Assembly (NCBI GenBank): GCA_037102815.1
Contig: BTPP01000007.1
Location: 1,116,001-1,180,000, forward strand
Length of the DNA: 64,000 bases
Reading direction: 5' to 3'
Source of the DNA: Neurospora intermedia
Taxonomy: Eukaryota > Ascomycota > Sordariomycetes > Sordariales > Sordariaceae
This document shows positions 11,330 through 23,900 of this stretch, piece by piece (the stretch's first letter is position 1; each line of letters opens with the position of its first letter). Under the pieces are notes generated by a model that was given only the letters and a program-made list of their open reading frames with translations, did no database searches and had not been told where the DNA came from. Position numbers and translations under genes: made by a program.

Positions 11330-12715
11330 ATGGCGGACCAAACCCCCCAAGTCGCTGTGGCCCAAACAGAACCTCCAGCAGACACCATATCGACAGCTAA
11401 TTCAAAGCGAAAGGCGGAGGAGCAGCTAACAAAAGAGATGGTCGAGCAACAACAAACCGAGCAGCCGGCTTCCAGCAGCAACGAGAAGCAGCAACCGACC
11501 GAGCGAACCACAACCGTGACTACCACCACAGACAACGCTCAAGAGCCACAACAACAAGGAGATGGCGACAATGTCGATACCCAAGCGACCGATGGCACCC
11601 CCAAGATCTCCAAGAACCAACTCAAGCGTCTCCGTCGCCAAGCAGCCCACGAGCAATTCCGACAAGAACGCAAGGAAAAGCGCAAAGAAAAGCGACACCA
11701 ACAACAAGCCAAGAAGCGAGCCCTCAAAGAAGCCGTGGTAGCCGAAGCCCAAGCGGCCGGCCAGGACCCCGAGGAGGCTCTCAAGAAACTGTGCAAGGAG
11801 CCGTGGGTGGCGCACCCCGTTCCCGTGGCCTTCATCATCGACTGCGACTTCGAGGAGTACATGCGCGAAAACGAAATTGTGTCGCTGTCGTCGCAGATTG
11901 TGCGGTCCTACTCGCAGAACCGCCGGGCCAAGTACCAGGCGCAGCTGGTCATCAGCTCGTGGAAGGGCAAGCTCAAGGACCGGTTCGAGCGGGTGCTGAA
12001 GAACGCGCACCTGAACTGGAAGGGCGGCGTAAAGTGCATCGAGGGCGACTTTATGCAGGCGGCGGAGATTGCGAAGGGTATGATGGAGGAGGCTGATGTC
12101 AAAGAGGGCATGATTGATCTCCTCAAGCCGAGTGGAAATGGTGGGTTGTTGCTTCCTGAGCCGGAAGACGAGGAGACGGAGGAGGGTGCTGGGGGTGGTG
12201 ATGCTGCTGCTGCTACGGCCCCCAAGCCGAAGCCCGAGGAAGAGGCCGAGGATGTGAACCAGTCGATTGTTTACCTGTCGGCAGAGTCTGACTACACCCT
12301 GGACAAGCTAGAAGCGAACACGTGCTACGTCATTGGCGGCCTGGTGGATAGGAACCGCGAGAAGGGCCTCTGCTACGGCCGGGCCAAGGCGGCAAAGGTG
12401 CGGACGGCCAAGCTGCCTATTGGAGAGTATATGGCGATGCAGAGCCGCTACGTCCTCACGACAAACCAGGTTGTAGAGATCATGGCCAAATGGCTCGAGT
12501 GCGGTGACTGGGGTGAGGCGTTCCTGACCGTCATTCCCAAGAGAAAGGGCGGAACCCTCAAGGCAGAGTCGTCGTGTGGTACCCCTGCTGCAGACAACGG
12601 CGAGGACGATGAAGAGGAGGAGAACGGCATCCAAGAAGCCAATGGTGAGGCTACAGCTCCCGAAGTCACAGACCAGACGACAGAGCAAGCACAAGATGTG
12701 CAAATGTCTGGGTAG
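11330..12715 (+). CDS. trm10: tRNA (guanine(9)-N1)-methyltransferase Trm10
   Basis: A single exon encodes 461 aa. Trm10 transfers a methyl group from SAM to N1 of G9 in tRNA. A basic, helical N-terminus rich in Lys/Arg/Gln (KNQLKRLRRQAAHEQFRQER and following) precedes the SPOUT domain. That domain starts near residue 166 (AFIIDCDFEEYM) and includes LSSQIVRSYSQNRRA, the substrate/SAM region YVIGGLVDRNREKG and the C-terminal block LTTNQVVEIMAKWLECGDW. An acidic Gly/Ala/Pro-rich insert (residues about 270-310) interrupts the SPOUT fold, and an acidic tail of about 50 residues follows it. Both are low-complexity and common in fungal versions. The catalytic Asp of the family is read in GGLVDRN. 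Confidence 0.93.
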   Translation: MADQTPQVAVAQTEPPADTISTANSKRKAEEQLTKEMVEQQQTEQPASSSNEKQQPTERTTTVTTTTDNAQEPQQQGDGDNVDTQATDGTPKISKNQLKRLRRQAAHEQFRQERKEKRKEKRHQQQAKKRALKEAVVAEAQAAGQDPEEALKKLCKEPWVAHPVPVAFIIDCDFEEYMRENEIVSLSSQIVRSYSQNRRAKYQAQLVISSWKGKLKDRFERVLKNAHLNWKGGVKCIEGDFMQAAEIAKGMMEEADVKEGMIDLLKPSGNGGLLLPEPEDEETEEGAGGGDAAAATAPKPKPEEEAEDVNQSIVYLSAESDYTLDKLEANTCYVIGGLVDRNREKGLCYGRAKAAKVRTAKLPIGEYMAMQSRYVLTTNQVVEIMAKWLECGDWGEAFLTVIPKRKGGTLKAESSCGTPAADNGEDDEEEENGIQEANGEATAPEVTDQTTEQAQDVQMSG

Positions 12716-13106
12716 AATCGCTGTCTCACCTCCACTAGAATCAATCCTTCGAATGCGAAGACGTGGATGACGGCTCTTTGCTCTGTAGGAAAAGTCCAGC
12801 GAAGGTTCCCCATAACATCCAGTGGCAGATTGGCAAGCCGTTGCATGGTTTAGGATAGCGGGTGCATCACAGGGCATATATACCCAATTATTTCGAGCCG
12901 CCAAACAAATACCCTTCTCAGTTATCAAAAGGGATCATGATGATGTTCCCATGTTCAAGCCAGCCGTAGACCTGCTAAACCTTGGCCTGCAAACGATATC
13001 CAGTCCCTACCATACAACGCCAATGACCCCTCACATCACAAGATGCACAAACATTTGACACAACCCTTCTATGGTTCCCCCTATTCCGACTTTTTTCAGT
13101 CCCGCA
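12716..13106. other. Intergenic between convergent trm10 and primase genes
   Basis: This 391-nt convergent 3' region holds no gene or notable element that I can support. Confidence 0.6.
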
Positions 13107-14946
13107 TCAAAATTCCATGCTCTCACCTCCTCCTCCTCCTTCCTCATCTCGTTCTCTCTTCACCTTGATCTCCCTCTCATCCTTCATTAACCCAATCACG
13201 AAGCTTCTGAAGTACTCAATATAGCCCTTCAGACTCGTCTTCTCCCAATCCACCACATGCTTCTCCACCTCCTGCTCCTGGCCCCCTTCTTTTGGTTCCG
13301 GCTTCTTCCACTCGTCAATCTCCCTAATCAGACTCTGCACCGTCGGCACCCCCAACGGATCAAAACTCTCTAGTCCCCTCTTCACATCAATCGGCACACA
13401 CACCCTCCCTGTGCCCGGGTGCACGACAAAGGGCGACTTGAGCAAATGGTTCAGTTTCTTGGACACTTCGATATCGAGGCGCGGGTACGTGTACTCGAGC
13501 ACAATATCCTGCTTGGCGTCCAAGAGGGACTTGGTGTCAAAGTTTTTGGCGGTGGACGTCTTGGCCACTGTGTCGATGTCGGCCCATTTCAGGGTGGACG
13601 GCCGGTCGGGCGATGAGGCCCACTTGTTGCGCAGGGCGGACACAAGTTGCTTCTGATCCGAAGGTAAAAGGGCAAGCAGCTTCTCTTGCTGGTCCTCGGT
13701 GCGCCAGGGATCTTGGGCCTCGAGCACGTCCGACTGAAAATGCTGCTTGAGGATGTCGAGGGAGCGGACCAAGTGCGGGTGCAGTGGCCGGCGGAGGTTG
13801 ACTTTCTTGCCGCTTTGCGCGCCGCCCCGGATGACTTCGAGGTAGCCGGCGATGGCGCGTCGCTTCTGGTCGTCCAGCGCCCGCGCACTCTTGTCGCATA
13901 CCCACGCGTGGGCACCACGACGGCCCGAGTATACCCACATGATGTGCTTGAAGCCAAAGTCCTCGCGCAGAGCCGTGTCGACGACCTTGATGGCCATGGT
14001 GATGAATTGCCAGCACTTTTGGCAGATGTTGGCTTTGTCGCAGCAAGTACGGATGTCATCGTAGTCTGTCAAATCGATATCGAAGCAAAGTTCCTTGGAA
14101 AGGGGCCGGAAAGCTGACGAGTTCCGTAGTGTTTTGCGATCGCGGGGGTTGGCTGTGTAGACGGGGCCGATTTCGAAACGCGAGGGCATGAGGCGGAGGA
14201 CATCTTTACGGAGTCTGTTCAGGTTGGTCGGGTTAGAAGATGGATAGCTGGAAGGGAACCGGATGGATAAACTCACAGATCCGAGGTGGTAAAGGATTGG
14301 TATCGTAGGTATGCGTCGTTCTGCAACGTAAAGGCGAATTCACGATGGCCGAAATCGTTGGTGGGTGTTGGGCTGTGGTTAAGCCACTGGAACAGGTATC
14401 GCCATGGGAAGAGACGCTGGTAGAATGTGCGCATGACTTCGGGATCTGAGGCTTCGTGGAGATCGATCTCCATGTCACTATAGATAGTCAGTGTCTGCTG
14501 TCCTGGGCTTGAACTGCATGGTTGTGCTACCTTTGCGAAGAGAGCAGATCGGGCGAGCTTGCTGGCTCCCTCTTTGCTGCCTTGGTGGTAGGAAACTCGT
14601 CATCGTGAGAGTCCATCTCATCAAATAGCTCTTCGAGCTTCACTCCTGTCGCCGGTTTGCTTTCGCTCGGCGCACTCGTGGCAGCCTCTGGTACTGGGGT
14701 GTCTTGATTGTTTGGCGTTTCTGCTTGGCTTTCAGCCTTTGACTCTGAGGTATGAGTTGTGCCATTTGTCGGAGCCGATGGAACTGCATTGGAATCTGTC
14801 ATGTCAACGTCTTCGTCTGTTCGCTGTTGGGCTTCCGAAACTTGGGCGGTTGTGCTCTCAGCAACGGCGTTCTCTTGCTCTTGGTCAACATTGGCCATGG
14901 GTATCGGCGAGTTGTCTAACTCTGGTGGTGATTCGGAGTGAGGCAT
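13107..14946 (-). CDS. pri1: DNA primase small (catalytic) subunit, Pri1/PriS
   Basis: Three exons on the minus strand, 14946-14531, 14477-14277 and 14214-13107, give 574 aa. Introns are 53 nt (GTAGCA...TATAG) and 62 nt (GTGAGT, branch TTCTAACCC, AACAG). The enzyme makes RNA primers within the polymerase alpha-primase complex. Family blocks are FYQRLFPWRYLFQWLN, HREFAFTLQNDAYLRYQSF, the catalytic DxD in CFDIDLTDYDD, the zinc cluster CCDKANICQKCW, VYSGRRGAHAWVCD and the C-terminal RLDIEVSKKLNHLLKSPF. The first exon adds an acidic, Ser/Thr/Glu-rich leader of about 140 residues absent from the roughly 410-420 aa yeast and human proteins. It contains KLEELFDEMDSHDDE. A perfect ACGCGT lies about 180 nt upstream. 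Orthology is confident; the leader could alternatively be partly untranslated if a downstream ATG (MEIDL, 14473) is used. Confidence 0.93.
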
Positions 14947-15123
14947 TGTGAAGTCGTTTGAATACGAGGGTATTTTCCTGAGATTGAGTAGTATCCTGTC
15001 GTTACATGGACATTTGTGAAGGTTTGACAGGGTAAGGATTGCCTCTCTTTTTTTTTCCAGTGTTGATTTTACGATTCATAGACCAACCTCAATTCAACGA
15101 TAGTCGCGTCGTAAAACCGCGGT

Positions 15124-15129
15124 ACGCGT
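15124..15129. promoter_or_regulatory. MCB-like ACGCGT element upstream of pri1
   Basis: A perfect ACGCGT lies about 180 nt upstream of the primase start. The same hexamer is upstream of msh-2, consistent with G1/S control by an MBF-type factor. This is motif-based inference. Confidence 0.45.
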
Positions 15130-15255
15130 AAAGCACTTGCAGTGGAGCGGGGACCATGCAGAGGGGCAGGCATGCAGGGGTGCACGCTGATAACAACTGC
15201 AACCTCGAACGTCCACTGACGGGAGGGGGTGTACTTTACACAGTAGATACGTATT

Positions 15256-15267
15256 AAACCCTAACCC
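15256..15267. promoter_or_regulatory. Telomere-repeat-like motif AAACCCTAACCC
   Basis: Two tandem CCCTAA-type units lie in the middle of the pri1/GH5 divergent promoter. This could be a binding site for a Myb/TRF-like general factor. The same motif class is at 5620 and 52969. Confidence 0.35.
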
Positions 15268-15810
15268 TTCATCTCATGACAATGGCTCATCCTGTAACGG
15301 AAGTGATGGAACGAGTTGGGTCCGTTTGCGGTATTCGTCCCTCCTACATCAATTCTTCAGTTCCTTCTCTTCCAATCCCCATATACCTTCCGTATTCTCT
15401 TTCAAACTTTCACCAGCCTGGTTAAAGAACGGGCGGGGTGTATGCGATGGGGAATCGTTGAGCTGGCGGACCTTGGCCCACGCCCCCGTCTTCCCCGTAT
15501 GTACCCGCCCAGTTCCCCCCGACGCTAAACCCCCGACGTCATTGGGGACGGGAAGGCCTAAACGTCGACCACTGACATGGAGCCGAGCAGGCAAAACATG
15601 GGATCAACGAAGAGCAGGCGGGAACTACTCAACACCGACCGATCATCCCAACTCGAAACTTTTTTCCCTGACTTTTCCTTGACCTTTTTTTACCTAGCAC
15701 ATAATCCATTAATCCGTATACTAGTTGTTATACCGACTGTCCATTACCTCGTGCATCATTGATTGATACATCGCCAACCAACCAGGCATATCACTGCCGC
15801 CACCACCAAC

Positions 15811-18241
15811 ATGGCCGGCTTCCGCCTCACCATCGAGAACGGCTCCTTTCGGGACGTCCACGGGAGACAGATCACGCTACGAGGCATCAATGTCGCGGGC
15901 GACGCCAAGTATCCCAACAAACCTGAGCAGCCTTCCCATGTTGGCGAGAACTTCTTCGATGGCGACAATGTCAAGTTTACTGGACGACCATTTCCCAAGG
16001 AAGAAGCCCACCTCCATTTTTCGCGTCTCAAGCGGTTTGGATACAACACCATCCGCTATGTGTTTACGTGGGAGGCCATTGAAGCTGCTGGCCCTGGTAT
16101 CTACGACGAGGAATGGATACAGCACACCATTGATGTTCTGCGCGTAGCCAAGCGCTATGGCTTCTACATCTTTATGGATCCTCACCAGGATGTCGTAAGT
16201 GAATCTCTCTCTTGTGTAGTTGTTGGCCTTTGGAAGCTAACATTTGCGCCTCGCAGTGGTCTCGCTTCTCAGGCGGCTCTGGCGCCCCCATGTGGACGCT
16301 ATACGCTGCTGGTTTGAACCCACAAAGTTTTGCCGCAACGGAGGCAGCCATTGTTCATAACGTCTACCCAGAACCCCACAACTTTCCCAAGATGATCTGG
16401 TCGACAAACTATTACCGACTCGCTGCCGCAACCATGTTCACACTGTTCTTTGCTGGGCGAGACTTTGCGCCAAAATGCATCATTGACGGCGTGAACATCC
16501 AGGACTACCTACAAGATCACTTCCTCAGAGCCTGCGCCCACCTTGCCCAGAGGATACACGAGGCAGGTGACATTGAGAACGATGTGGTGTTTGGTTGGGA
16601 GAGTTTGAATGAGCCGAACAAGGGAATGATTGCCTATGAGGATATTTCCGTCATACCCAAGGAGCAAAACTTGAAGAAGGGGACATGTCCGACCATCTGG
16701 CAAACCATACTTACGGGGTCTGGTCGGGCGGTTGAGGTTGATACGTGGGACATGGGCGGCATGGGTCCGTACAAGGTTGGAAGGGCGCTCATTGACCCAA
16801 GTGGTGAGCAGGCGTGGCTACCGGCTGATTACGACGAGTCTCGCTATGGCTACAAGAGAGACCCGGGGTGGAAACTAGGCCAGTGTATATGGGCTCAACA
16901 CGGTGTTTGGGATCCAGCCACTGACTCCCTGCTCAGAAAGGACTACTTTGGCAAGCATCCTACGACGGGCGAACATGTCGACTACCCGTATTTCAGCAAC
17001 CGCTTTTTTATGGACTTTTTCCGTAAATACCGGGACACGATACGAGCGATCCACCCCAACGCCATCATCCTTCTTCAGGGACCTACGATGGAGCTGCCTC
17101 CTAAAATCATTGGTACTCCGGATGGCGATGACCCTTTGCTCGTATACGCGCCACACTGGTACGACGGCATCACCCTCATGACGAAGAAGTGGAACCGAGT
17201 GTGGAATGTCGACGTGATAGGGATTCTTCGCGGTAAATATTGGAGCCCTGCGTTTGGCATCAAGGTTGGAGAAACGGCGATCCGGAATTGCTTCAAGAAC
17301 CAACATGCCACCATGAGACAGGAGGGTCTTGATTATGTTGGGAATCACCCGTGCGTGATGACCGAATTTGGCATTCCTTATGACATGGATGACAAGAATG
17401 CCTACAAGACGGGCGACTACTCGAGCCAGTCGGCTGCGATGGATGCCAACCATTACGGTGTTGAAGGGGCGGGATTGGAGGGCTACACCTTGTGGCTCTA
17501 TATGACCAAGGTATGTATCAAGATATGGTCAACTTTTGCCAACTTGAAGCTAACCGACGATTGTAGAACGACCATGAATTGGGAGACCAATGGAATGGAG
17601 AAGATTTGTCCATCTTTTCGGTGGATGACAAGCTTCTTCCAGAGTCACCTGTCCCAAAGTCACATAGTCGCGATGGGTCAAGCTCCAGCATTGCGACTCC
17701 AACAGGCACCAAAGATGATGACTTGGACGACGACAGCAGCGTAACCCCAGCTAACATCAAGCGCACGCTTACCAATCCCTCTATATCGTCAGTGAGCACG
17801 CAGCGTCAGCCGGAATTGACCAACAGTCCCGGGTACCGCGCAGCCGAGGCATACGTGCGTCCAGCACCCATAGCCACGGCCGGTACCGTAAAGAAATACG
17901 GGTTTGACCTCCGGTCATGCCAGTTCCACGTAACAATCCAAGCTCCAGAGGCGGCCAAGCCGGACACTCCAACGGTGGTCTTCTTGCCCGACTACCACTT
18001 CCCCAAAGACGCGTGCCAGGTGGAGGTAAGCTCGGGCAAGTGGGAGATTAGGAGTGACGAGGAAGAGACGACGCCGTTGCAGAAGTTGAGGTGGTGGCAC
18101 GGAGAGGGAGAGCAGACGCTTCGGGTCACGGGTGTGGTCAAGCAGGTCAATGGCGGCTCGGGCGAGGGGGCCGAGGTGGGATATTATGACCAAGTCTTTA
18201 ACCAGGCTAAAGGGTTTTTGGACGCTTGTGTTATCATGTAG
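15811..18241 (+). CDS. GH5 (subfamily 12 type) steryl-beta-glucosidase / glucosylceramidase
   Basis: Three exons, 15811-16194, 16257-17510 and 17567-18241, give 770 aa. Introns are 62 nt (GTAAGT, GCTAAC branch, CGCAG) and 56 nt (GTATGT, GCTAAC branch, TGTAG), both phase 0. There is no signal peptide, so the enzyme is probably intracellular. The GH5 fold carries the acid/base Glu in WESLNEPNKG (about residue 247) and the nucleophile Glu in MTEFGIPYD (about 498). A C-terminal beta domain, KYGFDLRSCQFHVTIQA, is typical of the fungal EGCrP/Egh1 group, which hydrolyses glucosylceramide and ergosteryl glucoside. A Ser/Asp-rich linker (about residues 560-640) separates the domains. Whether sterol or ceramide glucoside is preferred cannot be read from sequence. 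Confidence 0.87.
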
Positions 18242-18745
18242 GGAAGGGTGTTTGGGCTTTGAACTATGAAGCAAGTAATGCAGTGATTTGGAACGGGAGT
18301 CTCGTATGAATACGGCTGAAGTGAAGAATCTTTTGTCAACAAGCGATTGATATACCGTGCCCTTTCGTTGGTGTGGGGAGACTGGAGTAACAGCCTGGGG
18401 TGTTGAATAAGCTTTGAACAAGCTTTGAACATGGCAGAATCGATCAGATGCCGAAACCCAGTTTCCCGAGAAAGTGAAACAGGAGCAAAGTATATACGGG
18501 GGAGTTTTTGGGCGGGATCGCCGGTAACATGTACCTTTTCTGTTATTGGTGTCTTTACGACAGTTTCGAAAGAGTCGGTCGGTCGGTATCTGCGAAGGTT
18601 AGGTAATAGGTAAGGATGTTTCAGATGGTCGGGTCGGCATAGCTGCAGCCTTTCCCCGAATCGGTCCCAGGGTTGAAACAGCCGAACGACAACGGATTGT
18701 CAGGGAAGCCCGGGAGCCCGAAGTGGAGAGGTGAAGTGGAAGCAC

Positions 18746-18795
<50 letters not shown>

Positions 18796-20978
18796 CTTTT
18801 GTGAAGAAGAGAAGAAGGGAACGGGGCCGCCAAGTCGGGTCGGGTCTGTCTATCAGATGCACGGGCGGGGGACGGGGGCCCGGTTGACTGGGGTCCTTGC
18901 AGTTAAAAGGCACGGATTAAGCGGAAGCCCACCGGTTTTGGTGTCTGTTGAATGTTGATCACTGCGTGGTGATATGAGCCGACAGCTTCCACTCACATGT
19001 CAGACTCCATTGACAAGGACATTTGAAGTTGGGTCAGGTCTGTTTCGTTCGATTAGCTGAGTGCCTGCCCGGTTTGTTGCTGGCGGCTAGATCTAAGTGT
19101 AGAGGTTCGCTTGTAGTGTCGGGTAGTAGTGTCCTCGGGTACCGATCTTGGATTGGATCTCGTTTCCACTTCCTATATGCAGACGGGACAGCCTGTTAAA
19201 CCCCAGCGAGGTTACGACCGGCCAGGCGAGTATGGGAGCCTGGGTGTACTAATAGCGTCAACGCCGCTACAGTACAATGGAGGTACGTGTACACTACATA
19301 CCGCCCGAAACAGCGCGGCGCTGCTACCTGGCTCTATGTAGCGGACAGTGGAGAGAGGAAGAGGTAAAGGTAGGTGGGTGACCCCGGCGACTGGACGGGC
19401 CACGGTGTTGGGCTTCCCTTCTCAGCTCTTTGCTTGGGTGGGTAATGAGCGGGCAAAACCGTAGTGCGGGACAATTTTCCCCTCACAGCACACACGCCCG
19501 AGCGACACGTTTTGGACCGGCTGCCATCTCGGGGAAAGGATCTGATCTGGATATACAAAAGACACCTCACCGAACAAGGCCTGTCGTATGGTATTCTTCA
19601 TGCGCGACCGGAGTCTGGCCCGGCCGGGAAAAGATTGGGAATTCATCGCTGGACATGGGCAAGGGACGGGAAGGACATATGCCTAGGGAAATCACGAGCG
19701 GGCAATTCAGAAAGGGGTCATTTCACTCGGTCATCTAATTTCAGTGTCGTCCGATACCTTCCATTTTTATCCATCGGATTTTTTATTTTTTTTTTCCTTC
19801 ATCGAGTCAATTCCCAGTCGGGCATTGGGTCACGATCTGACCAACTAATTACCTACTACCTTACCAACACCAACACCAAACAAACAAACAACGAAACAAC
19901 TGAAGCTGAGCTAGACGCAAGACCGTGGTCGTTGACGTTGACGTTGTCGTACCACTCACTCACTACCACACAGTAACCACACCTCCTCTTTGGTTCGATC
20001 CGTCAAATTGTGTCAGTCAGTTCAGCCAACCGCACAATAGTACCTACCGTACCTGTCCACCGATCTCAACCTCGATTAGGTGGTTGCCATCTCCATTCCT
20101 CATTCAGCTTCCATCTGCTATCCATCCTGTCAGTCACACAGTAACACACAAGACACAACCAAGAGACTATCCCGTCGCCGCCACCTCTACACTACAGTAC
20201 CTACTACCTCTAGACTACCTCTTCTCTCCACAGCATCGTCGACCGATCCTACCTAGAGGTAGTCCAGGTACCTTAATACCCAGGCAGCTAGCTAGGTATT
20301 ATCGCCTATTTGAAGCTACCTTCCATCTTACTCCCAGAGGAGGCCGTACCTCGGGACACTACCTACCCACCCACACAGGCTATACCAACTGCCGCGAACC
20401 GACGGTTTTGTCGTTCCTGTCGCAGCAGTTACCCCGACCTTTGTTATCTCAGGTCACTCAACTGTGCCGCAACCCAATAGCTCGAGTCCCAATCAGACGA
20501 GTCCGGGCCCAACAACCACAACACCCTCTTTTTCAGTCTCAGGGTTGTTGGTCGTCGAAGACATACGCTCGTTTGTCTCTATCCCCATCTTCGACGACAA
20601 CATCCTCCACATGTCACGACAGTCTAGGTAGACTCTAGGTATTCCACCAGCAGCCCGGCCCATACTTTGTGCATTCGCTTTCCTGTCTTTCGTTGTTGTT
20701 GTCATCTGTCTCCCTACCACACGTCAGGCTGCTATCGTCCCGTTCCAGCAGGTATCCAGCAAAAACATCAGACGACTCGCGCAAAATCGATCGGCCTCAG
20801 CCTTCCCCGCCCCGCGAACCTCGATCAACCGATAGTCCGTGGCCGGCCACCCTTGCCGGCCATCACATATCCCCAGCGCCATATACCGCCAGACCCATCC
20901 GTGGCAATCGCTTTATCGCCTTACTTTTTTTTCCCGACGACATCGTTCAACACCCGTACCTAGGTGTTGCCTCCGGCC
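18242..20978. other. 2.7-kb intergenic region upstream of the MAPKKK gene
   Basis: No gene is supported. It contains a 44-nt poly-T tract (18752-18795) and a long C/A/T-rich, purine-poor stretch from about 19860 to 20970 that looks like an extended 5' leader or promoter. ACCTAGGT at 20958-20965 ends 13 nt before the ATG. An open frame at 19925-20638 is low-complexity and unsupported. Confidence 0.5.
18752..18795 (+). repeat. Poly-T homopolymer, 44 nt
   Basis: An uninterrupted T run lies in intergenic DNA. Its length should be treated as approximate because such runs are prone to polymerase and assembly error. Confidence 0.9.
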
Positions 20979-23900
20979 ATGTACCAAAATGGCCAGAGGG
21001 ACCCTCCGCGGCCCTTTGCGGTCCCGCCGCCGCCGCCGCCCATGTCACCCCCGCAAGTCGGTTCTGGAGTTGCAGGCATCAACAGCGTCATGAACATTCC
21101 TCCTCCACCCCCTCGCTACCCGGGCGCACCAGGAACTGTGGGCGGATCCTTATTGCCGCCTCCTCCCGGCCCGCCTCCCGGGAACCCGGGTTTCCCTCCG
21201 AGCGCTATTGCCCCGCCGAGCGCCTTGGGCGCTGCACCCTGGCATGGCGCCTGGGGACGCCCATACAACGGACAAACCGCCTTCAATCTTCCTCCTCCTC
21301 CGCCTGGTGGAAATGGCGGGCTACAGGCCTACAATCCCTTGTTGCATGCGCAGGCGGCTGCAGCGGCGGCGGCGGCGGCGGCTGCGTCCGCTTCCAATAC
21401 CCCAGGCCCCCCCGCTACCTCGATCACGATACCTCCCCCGCCTCCGCCGAGCGAGCAAATGAGCGCGACCTATATTCCATCGGCCGGCGACACATATGGT
21501 GAAGGTGTGGGTATTCCGGGCTTGGGGCTACCTGAGGAGTTGGGTGGCCCAGGGAACTGGACTGGGGCCGAACAGCAGCGCTTGGGAGGAACATCCATGG
21601 AGGATGCGCACAGGTTGCACGCTGCTCCCACGGCGGACAGGGGCTTATCGACCACCAGCAACACCCCCAACAGCTCGTCGGCTATCCCGCCCGAGGTGGC
21701 GGCGCAGTGGCCGCTTGATAGGGTCCTGATGTGGCTTCAGGCAAACAGCTTCTCCCAGGACTGGGTGAATACGTTCAAGATTCTGAACCTCCATGGTGCG
21801 CAATTTCTGGAACTTGGCAGTGGTCATGGCGGTCGCGGAAACTTTGGTATGATGCATCAGCAAGTATATCCGCAGCTGGCGCATGAGTGCCAGATGAGCA
21901 AGACGGGCTGGGACCAGACGAAAGAGCGGGAGGAGGGCAAGCGGATGCGACGAATGATCAGGGGGATCGTGACGGGTCGATCTGTAGATCCATCCAAAGT
22001 TGCGGCAAGTGGAGGCGCGCAAGGAGGAGCAGGAGGAGGAGGGGGAGGAGCTGGAGGCCATGCCCGCAGAGAGTCCGTCAGTGCAAGCGTCCCGCCTAGC
22101 GCAGGTCCCGATTCTGCAGATTCTCCAAACGTGGAGTTCAGCAAATCTCATCTCTTTGTGCAGGAAGAGCAAGTTCAGTCCGGACCCAAGGCCCCGGGCC
22201 CGGGCTTTGCAGGCAGGAGATTCTCCCAATCGCGCGCAACGACGATGCCGCTGCTGACAAGTACCATGTCATCAGGTGAGCCAAATCACCGTAGCATGAT
22301 GAGGAATCTGGATATAGACAGCGCCCGTCGTCACAGCCCGAGCACCAGTAACGTGAGCGAATCGGGCGACCTCAACGCAGGCACCTTCCGTACTGTCGGG
22401 AGAGAAAGGCAGGATAGTCCGATCGGTGGCAGTCCTAACCCTTCTTCTGCCCTCTTCCCTTCTAACGCTGGCAACACGATCTTGTCATCGTCACCACATC
22501 GCAGCGGCAGCAGGTTTGGTCATCGTTCGCGCAACAGCAGTGATTCAGTATCCTCAAACGCAGCACAGTACGGGTCTGGTATTCCTGCCGACGCCGCAGC
22601 CATGTTTAAGAACGGAAGCCTCGCCGATATGATTAAGAATAGCTTTAACTCAAACAACCCTGATCGTCGAAACGGTCAAGATGGTGGTCGGCCCTTGGGT
22701 GTCGTTGAAACAGGAGACAGAAGTGCCGGGACTGACCCTCCGAACAGCGCCAAGGGCCCAAAATCGTTCTTGTCCTTCTTGTCGCGGAACAAGAGAAAGG
22801 AAGATGGAACATCACCCGACGAGCTGGATTCCCCCACCAGTCCAGCCACCGGCTTCAAGGCTCACTCGCTTGGCAGTCGTGCCGGTCATGCCAGCGAAAC
22901 CTCGCTCGATCAGCGCCCCGGTTCAAGTATCTCGACTCACGATCACAGTGTCGGGTTCCAGAGCGGCCATAGTAGGAAGAAGAGCGTGGTATCTACTCGG
23001 GTTTATCTCCTCGCCACTCTGGATCACTGGAATTATCGCATGTTGGATGTTACTGATATCGACTCCGCTCATGACCTGAGACAGCTAGTGTGCATCAACC
23101 TGGGCCTACCTGACAGTGAAGGCGCGGCAATCTACGTAACTGAGCTGGGCAAGTTCGACCATGAGGAGCCCTTGGATGATATGAAACTACTCACGAACAA
23201 AAGGCTACGGGCGGACGCAATCGGTACACTAAAGCTGTTTGTAAAACCGGGCGGCTTGACGAGTTCGCCATACCCAGGTGCCGGAACCCAAAGCGGTCAG
23301 CCATCATCGTATGTCCCTCGCGGCGCCCCTCCCATGGACGAGGAAACTTTCAACAGGCTAAACGGACAAAGGCAGCGTTCTAGTTCATCGCCGCCGACGT
23401 CGAGGCAGAATACGATATCCAGCAAGGACCGGGACGAGAAGATACCAGTGCCGGAGCCAGTCGAGCACAAGGCAGAGCCCCCGAGAAAGCACGCAATCAA
23501 GGAGACAAGCCCGATCGGAGAGACGACACCGTTCGGTATTGTCGGCAGGAAAGTGGACTTTGACCAGCCCCGACTCTCACCCTTCGAGGACAAGAGGCCC
23601 GATCACCTGTTTCCGGTACGAAAGGCACCTGCACCACCAGGGGACCCATCGGCTACTTTGAAAAAGGTCAATTCACTGAGTAAGAAAACTGGACAGGGAT
23701 TCCGACCTAGCACGGCGCACGCCACCCAGCACCATCATCACAACGCCATAGATCATGGATACCACCAGAGACGAGTATCGACGGATATACGCGAGAACAC
23801 GACGTCCGAAAGGCAGACGAGGAGGCCAGCCGCCATAAGAGGAACCGCCGAAGTGCCATCACCATCAGGAGGAATCGGCAGTTTGCTAATCAATATAGGC

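Larger units (their letters stand above)
14947..15810. promoter_or_regulatory. Divergent promoter of pri1 and the GH5 gene
   Basis: This 864-nt region is upstream of both genes. It contains ACGCGT (15124-15129) near pri1 and AAACCCTAACCC (15256-15267) mid-way. No coding sequence is convincing. Confidence 0.55.

Noticed and set aside
11426-12010. 194-codon minus-strand open frame opposite trm10
   Set aside because: It is a shadow of the trm10 coding strand: Leu-rich translation, no domain, no splice or promoter support.
19989-20000. GGTTCGATCC as a tRNA B box
   Set aside because: Flanking bases do not form a T-arm stem, and there is no acceptor stem, D-arm or A box at the right distance.
19925-20638. 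237-codon plus-strand open frame upstream of the MAPKKK
   Set aside because: Ser/Thr/Pro/Arg-rich translation of a pyrimidine-rich spacer. It has no domain and fits a 5' leader or promoter better.
21645-22229. 194-codon minus-strand open frame opposite the MAPKKK
   Set aside because: Antisense shadow of GC-rich coding sequence with no recognisable motif.
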